In this document: piece by piece, positions 11,411 to 21,652 of the stretch
Layout: each line of letters starts with the position of its first letter
Numbering within the stretch: the first letter of the stretch is position 1
NCBI GenBank assembly: GCA_037157565.1
Contig: JAZHRO010000012.1
Location: 6,350,501 to 6,414,500, forward strand
Direction of reading: 5' to 3'
Source: Thalassia testudinum
Taxonomy: Eukaryota > Streptophyta > Magnoliopsida > Alismatales > Hydrocharitaceae
Length of the DNA stretch: 64,000 nt
Notes under the pieces: model-generated
The model's input: the letters and a program-made list of their open reading frames with translations, nothing else
Told to the model about the DNA's origin: nothing
Database searches by the model: none
Made by a program: the position numbers and the translations under genes

Positions 11411-12786
11411 AAAAAATCTTGAAGCTGCGTTCGTAACAGCAACCAACTAACTAAAGCAGTAAAAACTAACAGGTAATTTATCTTTCCCAATTACTTTATT
11501 TTACAAGTTATTCCTTTTCACCCATTGGTTTATTTTTTAGATCTCTTTCTTAATCTCGAATGTTCCTTGTGGGAACAATCTTGATTGTAGTCTTTTCCGA
11601 AGAGTAGAAGGCACACGTGGTGCTTTCCTGGCCGGGAGAGTCCCTCGTTGTGATCCTACACCCAGTCAACTACCCCAAGGTCACGGACAGACATAGCGGT
11701 GACTACGGCACACGCGATAAGTGCACGGGTAGTTACCTTGCACTAGCACGCGATCAGTCGTTTCCACTAACGAGTATGCCCAAAGTACAGCACGGAACAG
11801 TATAGGGCCTAGCCCTCTCAGTAACAGGGGTCTAGCCCCTCAGGACCAAATAGGGTTCTCGCCCCTCTACAGTCCACGCACCCTCGTCTGACTACTCTTG
11901 TTTGCCCAGTGGGCCTAACAAGTCTGTGTAGGGTGGCTAGCTGAACCCTGGGCCCCGTGGGGTAGCTAGCTCTCTCCCTACACTAGTAGCTCTCCCTTGT
12001 ACAGTGTACGTGAGGGCCAAGAAGTCGGTGTAGAGTGGCCAATCCTAACCCCGGGTCCCAACCCAAAGGCGGCTAGCTCCGCTCTACACTAAACAGGGGA
12101 CAGTCGCTCTCCTTGGTACCACGTACTCAAGGGCCAGTACACTTCCCACTCATATTTCTAGATCCATTCCATTTATGCACAGGAGCTCTACTCCTAATTT
12201 CCCGTAGGGTTCATACTTGTATTTCTCATGCCATTCCATACCAAGTTCCATCATTCACATTTCCATTCTCAGGTTATACATATGCAGCTTGTATTTCCAT
12301 CATTTAACATATACAACAGGAAATGTCGCATGTAACCATTTAACTAACACAGGTATTTCATATTTCACAGGCAGCTCTTGTTTTTTAACAGGCAGTTGTT
12401 CACATTTCTACTCATTCATTTAAGACTACAATTTCAAACACGCATACAAACAGTGCTAGTATTTCTCGTCCTAGGATTCATGCTACATCCTAAGTTTCTA
12501 GTTATCCAATTCACATATGCATTCAGGTTTTATAAGTAAATTATGGAAAGACCACTCAACCAGACAACCGGGGAGTATTGGGGGTTCGAACGACAGGCTC
12601 ACGTGCCTCAGCAAGCCCCGAACCCGCAATTGATCGAAGTCCTGTAACAAGGAACATACCACAATGGAACATTTAGAACAACATAAAAGGCTTTCTAAGT
12701 AGAGGAACTCTCAAGGAAAACAGTGATATCTTGTTCGCATAAAACGAACCTTGAATGGGTCAAAAATAAGACTACAGACCTAAATC

Positions 12787-13690
12787 AGACATTTGGCACA
12801 AGGTCCAGACGTCTTAAAAGTAACCAGAAACACACCTCAGGCTCTGCATCGACCTCAGACGTCCAGAACCTCTTCTAGACCGTCTGGACCCAGCTCCAGA
12901 CGTCCGACCTCTCCTCTGGACGTCTGAGAGTGCTTCCGATCATATGGTAAGCTATCTAGACGTCCGAATCACATGGGAGGGCGCACCCCGTGCCTTCTCG
13001 CAGTCGTCTCTGCATGCGACAGGCAAAATCCATCGCTTTTAGCCATGCAGATCGAGGCTGCGATGCGACCTGCATGGCCGTATCCGCAAAAGGAATATAC
13101 CTTCACGATAAGCTGCTTTTAGACGTTTGGTGTAGTCACCAGACGTCGGCCCCGTCGTCTAGACGTCACGCCAGATCTCTGACTTTGGAAAAAATCCCAT
13201 AATCAGAGTGACTTGCTGCTCTCCCTCGCCGCGCGCAGCTGCGACCTCGCCTCCTTGCCTGCAGCTCTGGCTGCAGCAAGTGTCGGGGACATCTCCCTCG
13301 ACGCACTCCTCCTCCCGCATGCGTCGCTCCGATCGTGCGTCCTTCGGCGAGCCCCCACGAGCTCGTGAGCTCAATCTCTTCCTCCTCTCCTCACACTGGC
13401 TCTCCTCCTCGTCATTGCTCTCATGCTCTCTCTCGCACTCGCTCCTCTCACTGTGGTGAGAGGGAGGGAAGGTGGCTGGGGTGAAGTGGGGAAGAGAAGA
13501 AGGGGGAGAGGGCCTTTTATAAGGCGCATTAGGGTTTGGATGGAGGAGAGAAGAGGGAAAGAGAGAGAAGAGGGGTACTATCTACGCGCAGCCTGCGCAC
13601 AGACACAAAGGCTCGTACCAAAATTTTGATTTCCAGATGTTTAGGAAGGGGTCCAAACGTCTGACCGACAATCCAGATGTCTTAAAAGGC
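12787..13690. repeat. AGACGTCT palindrome cluster in LTR B
   Basis: Copies of AGACGTC, AGACGTT and decayed AGATGTCT are grouped at 12787-13165 and 13633-13690, the same layout as in LTR C. Confidence 0.75.
13512..13525 (-). promoter_or_regulatory. TATA box in LTR B
   Basis: The minus strand reads GCCTTATAAAAGGC about 190 bp inside the LTR start, with the same position and sequence type as in the LTR at 26161. Confidence 0.55.
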
Positions 13691-15166
13691 TCAGGATAGA
13701 ACAGGTATTTACAATCATTATTTTGAAACAAGTGTCAATCACTTCTCATGTGTATAAGACTTGTAAAGCTCATAATTTAGGCACTAGGGCATATGTGTGT
13801 GCTTCCATCAGAGGAATGCATTCATCATTTCTATTCACAATTAGCATTTCAAAACTTGATAATTCATTAACTTATAGCATGCATTCAATTCCACAATTAA
13901 ATGAGACACACAGGGTGGACCACTCTACCTAGGTGTATGGGAGATGTAGGGGCATAAGGAACTGATCCAGACATCCCTGTAAGTCCTGCACGCTCCCTGG
14001 ACTTGAGACCTGTGTCAACCAAAGGTCCCAAAGGACATTAGATGGTTAAATCAGATCCTTCAGTAGGCTTAACAAACTCAAAATGTGATGGAACAGATTT
14101 CAAAACATGGGAAATTCTCTTAGCATTCCAACGATACTTGTTGCGTGAAAAACGGGCTCCGTTGGATCCCTGAACTGGCCCAAAAACCTCCCTGGATCAC
14201 TTGAACCAGACCGGGTTGGTTTGGTATGGTTGAACTGACTACCCTCTCATAACAAAGAGCGCCTCACACCTCTTTCAAACGTCTGACACATGCTCCAGTC
14301 ATCTTAGTGAGCCTCGAGGCTCGCTTTGTCCTCGCGCTTTCCTCCTTGGATGTCTAGTGCTCATCCCCGTCATCTGTGCGGCTCTTCGAATGTTCGATGT
14401 GCGCCTTGAAGTCTACTCGCATGTGGCTCCCCACGCGAACTTGCCTTAGGCTGCATGCATACACAGCGTCCCCGCACTGCATCTCTCTCTCTCATTGAGC
14501 GATTGCCTTGGTTGCTGCACCTGAGCACCTCGACCATCATGCCTTCTCCCTCTCATGGCGTGTGCGCACTACCCCATGCGCGCAGCTCCTCGGACTCACC
14601 CTTGCGCATGACACCCCACACGCTTGCGAGCTTCGATGCCCGTGCTTGCCCCGCTCATGGTTCGCATGCAACATGGAGCCACACGCCCTCCTCGCTATCC
14701 GCGCTTGCTCGCCTTGCATGCTACACCCTCGTGGGCTATGCAGCTACCACACCATAGGAGCTCGCACTTGCACGCCTCAAGCTCCCAACGGTCCACACCC
14801 CCGCGCATTGCTTCCCCCTCATCGTGCCTCAAGTTTGCACTGCAGCAGCAACCTCGCGTCACCCTCGAACCTCGTGCTTGAAAGCCCTCTCTGCCTCTTC
14901 TCTCTTTCATTCTCAACTTGGGTGTAAGGCGCCGCTGAGGGATGTTTGGTGTGGAAAACAAGAGGTTTTGTAAGAAAGGATTTAGGGTTTGTAGGGACAG
15001 GTGGGGAGGTTTGTTATGGTGGGAAAAATTGCAGGCTTGGCCTTGCAAAATTCATTTTTCCCCATGGGAAACACGAAACGAGAACTAAGGGTGTGGAAAC
15101 TACCGAAAATACCCTGAAAGTTCGAAGAACCATGCAGGGGCCCTTAAGAAGGGTCGTTTCAAAGAT

Positions 15167-15306
15167 CTTATAGTGAAACATGTTAAGGAATCACTTGAAA
15201 AACTCCACAACAGATATGACCTAGAGTTCTAGGATCCGAGTGGGTTGTACGATCAGATGCGACTGCTTATCATCATATTGTTTGGATGTTTCTTATTTGT
15301 TTATAG
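15167..15306 (+). pseudogene. Split pseudogene, segment b
   Basis: These 140 bp lie between LTR A and the non-autonomous Athila-type element. They continue in frame from segment a (GAT ends at 7031, CTT starts at 15167): LIVKHVKESLEKLHNRYDLEF, one stop (TAG at 15230-15232), then DPSGLYDQMRLLIIILFGCF. The last two bases (AG) complete a codon with the T after the insertion, giving SNQYIYL in segment c at 53787. The GLYDQMRxLLxxxLFG pattern is conserved in plant-mobile-domain-like proteins as I recall them. Confidence 0.75.
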
Positions 15307-17105
15307 TGATAAGTCGGTTTTCGCTTTCGAATTATGTTATTACGATGTTTTGTCGTTGTAGGATCAAAGTGGCAGAAAACCCCTTAACAAAATAATTAAA
15401 ATTACAATTAAACCACTCATAGGAGAGCAGGTCATGTCCACAGGGAGGCAATGACTTATTTAAACTTGCAATTAGGTCAAAATCAAGTTCGCTAAACTAT
15501 TCGCCAGATCAAACAATGCCTGTGTAGCTCTGAATGTAAGCTTGAAATTTATGGAGAAGTCAAAGGGTGTTAATGTAATTTTTACTTAAGAAAATTAGCC
15601 ATGTGCAAAGGTATGCCATCTACTTTTCACTTGCATGTATACTAAAAGGTAATTCAAAATTAAATACAATGCACATAGAGATGAATAAGAAGGCTTAACA
15701 ATTATCTAGAAGTATGAGCATGAGGGCATAAATTCACCACAATTAAATTAACCAAATAAATCAAGAAAATGAATGTGGCAATGGCAATTCCTGTAAATAG
15801 AAATGCAAGTAGAAACAGAGGATTATACCTCTCTCCTCCTCGCACACGGGAGAGAGGCTCATTCGAGGAGCTACTCCTACAAGAGGTCGGCTGAAGCGAG
15901 GCCTTTGCAGCGGTGCGATGGCACGTCGTGAGATGGCTTGGGCCGACTGGATGGAGGAGAGAAGTGGCAGCGGTGGAGGCGGTTGCTGCTACTCTTGTGC
16001 ACGCAACGGCTGCTGGAGGGAGTGCGGAGGCTGCAGGTAGTAGCGAGGCGAGGTGCGGGCGCACGCAGGGAGGTGCACGTGGGCTGAAGTGGGTACGGCT
16101 ACTGCGAGCAGCAGGGCTGAGGCGCACTGGCTGAAGGTGCGGGTGGCGACTGAGGCGTGGGGGGAAGAAGGTGTGTTGCGGCTGGAAGTGGGCGCACGTG
16201 CCTGTTGCGGTGGAGATGCAGTGCGTGCGGGTGTGTGCTGTAGGAAGGCACGTGGGCATAGGTGTAGCGTGCTCTGCGCACGCGGCTGGAGGCGAGGAAC
16301 ACTGGCTAGAGTTGCTCTGCGCGCGTAGGCGAGGTGGCGGAGGTGCAGCGTGCTCTGCGTGCGCGGCTGGAAGGTGCGCAGGCGTGGTGAAGGTGAAGGC
16401 GCGGTGGGCAGATGGCGTGCGGTGGCATGCAGGTGCTGGTGGGTGCGCTGGAGCTGCTAGTGAAGGCGTGCAGTGGCGTGGGTGCTGAGAATGAAGGTAT
16501 TGGAGCGTGGGTGGATTGGAGATGAAGGCGTGGGCGTGCAGGTGCTGGCTGAGGTGAGGGCATGTAGTAGGAGGAGTTGCAGGGACTCTTGGGGGTGTGG
16601 GCTGTCACCCTACACGCCCACGGTGGTGGAGTCGCACTGCCGCGGTGGGAGGCCGGTGGTATGGATGGAAGAGAAGCAATGTTCTCTGAGCACAGTGAGG
16701 AACAAAGGGGTGGAGACCTCCCTTTGAATGGCAGCCCGTCCTCTTTTGTAGCCACGACTACAAAGATTTGAATTTCAAAACACCGTAGAATCAATGTGAT
16801 GCGCAGGAGGAGGAGGCGGAGACGGAGGAGTTACCTGCAAAGGAGAAGAAGAATAAAAGAATAAAATAATTAGGGTTATTTACACATAACTCCTTAACTT
16901 CTATGTTAATTAAAATAGTGCACCTAATTAATTAACTAATTAATTGTATGCAACCCTAGGTTAATTCTAAATGCATGAATTATGCACTTAAGCTAAAAAT
17001 GTGAATTAATCTATTTACATCCTAATGTATGCTATCTAAATGTTAAAATTAACTTAATGTCTAGACATTTAGATACTTAAATAGCCCACAAATATAGGCT
17101 AATCA
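15307..17105 (-). mobile_element. 3' LTR of the non-autonomous Athila-type element
   Basis: It is 1799 bp, starting TGATTAGCC and ending GACTTATCA on the minus strand. It matches the interrupted 5' LTR at 21540-26151 along its length. Its middle part (15900-16700) is GC-rich and strongly G-biased on the plus strand, which keeps several frames open by composition alone. Confidence 0.9.
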
Positions 17106-17119
17106 AATACCCCCATGCC
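17106..17119 (-). other. Polypurine tract of the non-autonomous element
   Basis: The minus strand reads AGGCATGGGGGTATT directly before the 3' LTR. The same AGGCATGGGGGTA precedes the 3' LTR of the Athila-like element at 33209-33219. Confidence 0.8.
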
Positions 17120-17454
17120 TAGTTTTTGCTAGTCCCTAGCAAATCCAATCAAAACCTAGCACTCCAAGTAAACTAGCCAACTCAATCTGTCTTCCTTTAG
17201 AAACATATTAAGTTCAGACTTTAGACCTAAGGTTTCCAAGTAGTTGCAAGTTACAGACTAGGTCTGCTAAAGGCGAGTTGCAGGCACAAGTTTCCCTGAT
17301 TTCTAACTCTACCCTAAGGTTTATTGATCCCTGAGATTAAAGCATCTCTGCATGTGCATTGGTTTGAGTTATTTGAGGTTGGTATGACTGCCAACCTAGA
17401 AAAGAAAAAGGATATATATATATATATTTGTTTGATTCCTCTAAGTCTAACCTC

Positions 17455-17830
17455 AGACCAGCTATCAACACGGTTTATGTCGGATTCATTGTCCCCATCA
17501 CCATACCTCGAAGGGTGCTTGGCTTTCGATGCTTCAAGATAGCACTGCCCATAGCGACCCCATGAACTCCTGGCAATCGACACTACGAGATAATATCGCC
17601 CATGGATTTCTTAAGCGAATTCAGGCCTATGGCAATTGGCACTTCGAGATAGGGCCGCCCATGGTACCTGAATCGCACAATGTGCTTACATGCCCCTAGT
17701 AGGATGGATATCCTAAGAGACAAGAGCTGAGGAGGTAATATGCTATCATCGCATCCTCAAGGTGAGTATATACTCCACCTCTCCTACGGCAGGAACTCTT
17801 CTAATCAAATTGTGTTTTCAAGCCTCTCCT
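17455..17830 (-). repeat. Conserved 3' noncoding block with three short repeats
   Basis: The plus strand holds three related units of about 30 bp at 17526-17554, 17574-17604 and 17633-17664, roughly CAATCGACACTTCGAGATA followed by RCCGCCCATGG. The block aligns with 33590-33940 of the Athila-like element, which also has three units. No ORF explains the conservation. It lies a few hundred bp upstream of the PPT in both elements. Confidence 0.75.
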
Positions 17831-18374
17831 AAGCCAAACTAAGAGAACCAAATTTCTTTTAAGAAAGGAATTAAGGTGATCACTTACTTACACAAGACTA
17901 AGTGTGTGAAATTTGGATGCTTGGGTTACAAGGACCCGTAAACTAAAAGGTAGAATAAGACTCCAGGTATTACCCCACCTTTTAACTCAATCCCTAGCTT
18001 TCCTTCCTCAACCTCTTGAGGAATGGTCCGCAACTTAACTCCTACTTAAGTTTTTAAGTCCACAAAGGACCCTAAAGGTCTAAAGCTAGTAGCTCACTTA
18101 GCTTCTAAAGTTCGACCTTAGAATCAACTTAGTCTAACCTAGAGTTCTGATAGCCAGTTAAGCTTAATAATTACAAAATATTTTTCTCTTTGTTCTCTCT
18201 CTTTTTTTTTTAATGCAAATGTATGCAATGCCGAATGCTTTAACTAAATGCATGAATGCACTATCTATAAATGCTATGTATATCCCAAGTACACCCCCCC
18301 ACGACTAAAATCTGCAATGTCCCCATTGCAAAGAAGGATATTACCTAGGTCAGAGATGGGCTGCCGTTAATTTG

Positions 18375-18881
18375 CTAGCAGCCGAGTAGCCAAAGAACCT
18401 GCAAATCAGGTTCAAAGATTGCAGAAATAGGCCATAAAAATGAGCAAAGTAATGCTGGCTTAGAAAACAAGTAACCTAGGATATTGGCAAGCTGATGATG
18501 AAGCCCAATAGCAAATGCTTGCCCAACTAAGATGGGAATAAAATCTTCCCAGGTCACCATAAGAGGTTCTAAAGGATAAACTGGCATAACAACCTCCAAA
18601 GGGATAGGGGGAGGATGACAAGGATCCTCCAAAAGGAATGGGGAAGGAATGGTGCAGAGATAAACCCCCAGGGCAATGGACTAACTAAAGAAATCATCAA
18701 TCCATACCCGATACTCCATTACAGGAAATATTGGTTTGTTAAGCCCCCTGGTCAGAACAAAAGTGAGCATATCTCTAAACCAAGGATCGTCTAGGGTGTC
18801 CAAGTTTCGAGGTTGTGGGATGGCCATAAGATCTAGGTTGGATTTAATCAGCTCGATGTCCATCCCTAACAATCTTTCCAA
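18375..18881 (-). pseudogene. C-terminal remnants of the acidic ORF
   Basis: Two minus-strand frames (18681-18881 and 18375-18632) follow the main acidic ORF after stops. They read MERLLGMDIELIKSNLDLMA and PLEPLMVTWEDFIPILVGQA in part. They are probably the decayed C-terminal region of the same protein. I recognise no domain. Low-confidence, positional call. Confidence 0.35.
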
Positions 18882-18929
18882 ATCCTCAATTGCATCCCTA
18901 GCATTCCTTGCACTATCACAAGTATCTTC

Positions 18930-19628
18930 CTACACTTCATCAGGAGTCAAAATTTCGCCTTCAGACATAAGTGAATCATAGGGTGACTTCGAATCAAATG
19001 AAGGCAGGTTGGAAGCAAGAAATCTGGGGATTATCCTATCAACGTCATCCCCAGGTTCTATATGTAAATCCACATAAATCTTAGAAGTTGCTTCCAAATT
19101 TTCCATCATTTCATCATGAGGAGAAATATCATCGATGGGTGTGCTAAGGAAACCTAATTTGGTCAAATTTGTGACATCCTCAGGGACTAACTCTTCAAAT
19201 AAGACATAATTGCCCTTAGTGTCACTCCAAATCTTGAATGTAGGTTCCTCATATAATTTATCTTTCTCCTTATCATACAATTCATCATATACCCAAGGTT
19301 TAAAATCATCTAATATCTCAGCAGATCCCCTAGGGTACTCTATCTGAGGTAAATTGTTTACACTTGTAACATCGGACTCCTCAGATAGGTCAATTTCTTC
19401 AGGGTTAGGTTCCCTAAGGGTGGGTTTGAGTTCCATCTCGTGATCAAAAGGGAGGGTAGGATTAACAACTTGACTTCGACCCACTTCATCAAATGTCACG
19501 AAAATACTATCATCTGGGTCGAGGTCTTCCAATGGTACCATCATTCCCTTCTTTTGACTCCAATATAATTTAGGTGGATACTCAACCTTATCATCATCTT
19601 CCTCGGATTGCCACCTTTCTTCATCCAA
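18930..19628 (-). CDS. Acidic protein of unknown function in a non-autonomous element
   Basis: This is a 232-codon open frame, very rich in Asp and Glu. It has an internal duplication: residues 21-40 (LYWSQKKGMMVPLEDLDPDD) resemble residues 132-151 (FKIWSDTKGNYVLFEELVPED in part), a spacing of 111 residues. The Met at 19628 is probably not the original start: reading upstream gives one TAG and then open sequence to about 20238. I recognise no Gag, protease, env or transposase signature. It sits where gag-pol would be in an Athila element. It could be an element-specific accessory protein, a highly diverged Gag, or a captured host sequence. It may no longer be expressed intact. Confidence 0.55.
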   Translation of the reverse strand: MDEERWQSEEDDDKVEYPPKLYWSQKKGMMVPLEDLDPDDSIFVTFDEVGRSQVVNPTLPFDHEMELKPTLREPNPEEIDLSEESDVTSVNNLPQIEYPRGSAEILDDFKPWVYDELYDKEKDKLYEEPTFKIWSDTKGNYVLFEELVPEDVTNLTKLGFLSTPIDDISPHDEMMENLEATSKIYVDLHIEPGDDVDRIIPRFLASNLPSFDSKSPYDSLMSEGEILTPDEV

Positions 19629-20238
19629 TGCATAGCTACTTTCATATGTATCTTCCTCCTACGTAAGGCATGGACCTCTCAAGGAAGTGTCATCTAACGG
19701 GGAGGTTTCAAAATCGATCCTCGACAAGTAGCTATTCTCCCTTACATAATCCCCAAACTTTCCCTCCAACTTAAAGTGTAGCTCTCCCACAGGAGATGCA
19801 TCAATTGTAGATGGGTGTACGTCATCCTCAATGGGTAGATTGGGTGGTTAATTTCATCTCTTTCTTGTTGGCTTGCTCTCGACGATTCTCCTAACAATTC
19901 AATCATTTCGTCTTGCATTTTCTGTATTTCCATCTTCAAGGAGGAGAGGTCATTTCTATTAGGAGAGAAGTCAGGCTCAGGCTTATAGTACCCAGGAGTG
20001 TCTGTCCAACCATTATAATTATTCAAGGAGGTGGGTTGGGTATTTCTATGGTGTGTGGGATATTAGGCAAAGCAAATCCTGCTCCTAGGTTCTGCTCACT
20101 GATTTGGGGCTTAACCAAGCCAATACTCCTATAATAGGAGTAAAACGAATCCCAATGATTGTCATTATGTCTATCAAAAAATGAACCATCTCGACGTATG
20201 GGATCGAAGAGTGCAGAGTGGGGTAAGGGTGTGGGCAA
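19629..20238 (-). pseudogene. N-terminal part of the acidic ORF, interrupted
   Basis: Minus-strand frames 20023-20238 (starting MPTPLPHSALFDPIRRD) and 19742-20026 (MNNYNGWTDTPGYYKPEPD, then a helical run MEIQKMQDEMIELLGESS) overlap by four bases, as after a frameshift. A further run to 19629 reads LEGKFGDYVRENSYLSRIDF before a TAG near 19660 and the main acidic ORF. Together they suggest an ancestral protein of about 600 residues starting near 20238. Confidence 0.45.
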
Positions 20239-21524
20239 GATGTGAAAGGATGAAAATCAATGTGGTCCATTCTAACCCACACCTCAATCAGAATTCCCCA
20301 AGCAAAACACAATTCAAAAAGGACTTTTTATTCTTTTATTAGTTAGGCTTTTGATATTTTAAGTCCACTTGTAGGTGACGCCTACTTGTCGACCTACGAT
20401 ATGCCTAAAAAGACCTAGTTGGAGCTTAGGTGCTCTTCCCTAAAGCTCAAATGGTAGAGCAACTCTAAAGACGGAAGATCAAGGGATGCAAGTAGGCCTA
20501 AGCCTTCCTTTGAAGCTGTGCTTTCGCGGTGCTTCTTAACTACCCCCAAAAATCCATGACAGGGTATCCCCCTCTTTGGAGTTACAAAACCTTTGATCTC
20601 AAGTTCTGAACACTTCAAAATCCAACGATAGGAGGGCTCTTGTCCTAGTATTTCCAAACCTAAGGAGTGTCTAAAGCGTGCCGTGGTGCAAGAGATATAA
20701 GTGTGCATACACCGCAAAAGATTTTGAATTTTGAATCGCACGCCAAGTTTGAAAATCAAATCCTTGGTTTTTAAAATGTCCCTCCTTTAATTAATCCTTT
20801 TTCCAGAAAATATGTGCCCACTTGTTAGATCTATTCAATACAGATTAGGTGGTCTTGAAATTAATCCAAATGCATTTGCATGACAGGTAGAAATGCAAAG
20901 TTAGAAGTGCATACCAGATTCCAGCATTCTTCATGCAAGACAAGAATTGGATCTAGATGCTACTCATTTGGTCCTAAATGATTCGACCTAAGGGCAAGTA
21001 GCTTCTAGTAGGTAGCTCATGTTTTTTGTTTTAATTTTTTTTTTAGCTACTTATGCATAAGCAAATTAAAGGTAAAAAATCCTCAAAATAAATTAAAAAC
21101 CTAAATCTAAAAAAAAGGGAACAGGCTCCCAAAAATTACCCAACACGGGCCTAAAACAAAATCGGGGAACAAACCCCTCAACTGTACCCCAGAACAAGGG
21201 TTTCAAACCAAATGTGCAATGAATAATTAAGTCTAAAGTCTTAATCCTACTCTAATCAAATCAGCGACTAAATGTGCAGAGATGATCGTCGCGTCCTCGT
21301 CCTTCCCCTCCTGGCGATCTAGTTCCTTGTAAGGTAGCTCTCCTCTGGCGACGTCAAGGGTCGCCTCTCACGATGGCTGGTGTGATTGCAAATTGTAGAA
21401 TGTGTGTCGCACATCATTGCACTTGCATCAGAAAAAAAATTCAGAGTTAAATATGATTCAAAATTTAATTCAATGTGAACGAATGAATGAATGAATGCGA
21501 TTTAATTAAGCCTGTTGCCTCCAC
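20239..21524 (-). other. Leader of the non-autonomous element
   Basis: It lies between the PBS and the first recognisable frame. There is no convincing ORF and no similarity to the Athila gag at 39000-40474. The part nearest the PBS (21000-21500) is A-rich on the plus strand. Confidence 0.5.
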
Positions 21525-21537
21525 GGCAACGGCGCCA
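21525..21537 (-). other. Primer binding site, Athila type
   Basis: The minus strand reads TGGCGCCGTTGCC two bases after the LTR end at 21540. This is the PBS typical of Athila-type Gypsy elements and is usually assigned to tRNA-Asp. Confidence 0.9.
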
Positions 21538-21539
21538 TT

Positions 21540-21652
21540 TGATAAGTTAGTTTTCACTTTCGAATTATGTTATTAAGATGATTTGTCGTTGTAGGATCAA
21601 AGTGGTGGAAAATCGCTTAACAAAACAATTAAAATTAGAATTAAACCACTCA
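21540..21652 (-). mobile_element. 5' LTR of the non-autonomous element, inner part
   Basis: It matches 15307-15415 of the partner LTR. It is cut by the solo LTR at 21653-24379 and resumes at 24385; the last five bases (ACTCA) are the TSD of that insertion. Confidence 0.9.

Larger units (their letters stand above)
8707..11438 (-). mobile_element. Tekay-like solo LTR C, nested in LTR B
   Basis: It is 2732 bp with a perfect TSD, GCAAC (8702-8706 and 11439-11443), and termini TGTTACGAAC and GGTCGTTACA on the minus strand. It sits 404 bp from the left edge of LTR B. Internal landmarks shared with A, B, the solo LTR at 21653 and the LTR at 26161 include a GTGGTGCTCTCCTGGCCG segment near 9308 and paired CCTAGGATTCATGC segments near 10065. 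There is no coding capacity. Confidence 0.93.
8303..13713 (-). mobile_element. Tekay-like solo LTR B, nested in LTR A, containing LTR C
   Basis: It is flanked by a perfect 5-bp TSD, ATCAT (8298-8302 and 13714-13718). On the minus strand it begins TGTAAATACC and ends GGGTCGTAACA. Without nested LTR C and its TSD it is about 2.67 kb. It has the same orientation as A and C. The right part is GC-rich with a TATA box at 13512-13525. Confidence 0.93.
7032..15161 (-). mobile_element. Tekay-like solo LTR A, containing LTR B
   Basis: On the minus strand it begins TGAAACGACCC and ends GGTCGTAACA. The flanking 5-mers are GAGAT (7027-7031) and AAGAT (15162-15166), one mismatch. Removing the nested LTR B and its TSD leaves about 2.71 kb, the length of the other LTRs in this family (2.66-2.73 kb). 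No internal region is present, so it is a solo LTR. It is the most diverged copy. Its insertion point is confirmed independently: the pseudogene frame continues across it without a shift. Confidence 0.85.

Noticed and set aside
10315..11436. Overlapping frames on both strands in the GC-rich part of LTR C, up to 194 codons
   Set aside because: Composition explains them; there is no domain, and related LTRs B and E lack equivalents.
15702..16794. Minus-strand frames of 185 and 162 codons (and plus-strand frames) in the LTR of the non-autonomous element, with copies near 24800-25850
   Set aside because: They are rich in Ala, Pro, His, Ser and Thr (Ala, Gly and Arg on the other strand), lie in a G-biased GC-rich part of an LTR and are open in many frames at once. 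The partner LTR does not preserve the same frames.
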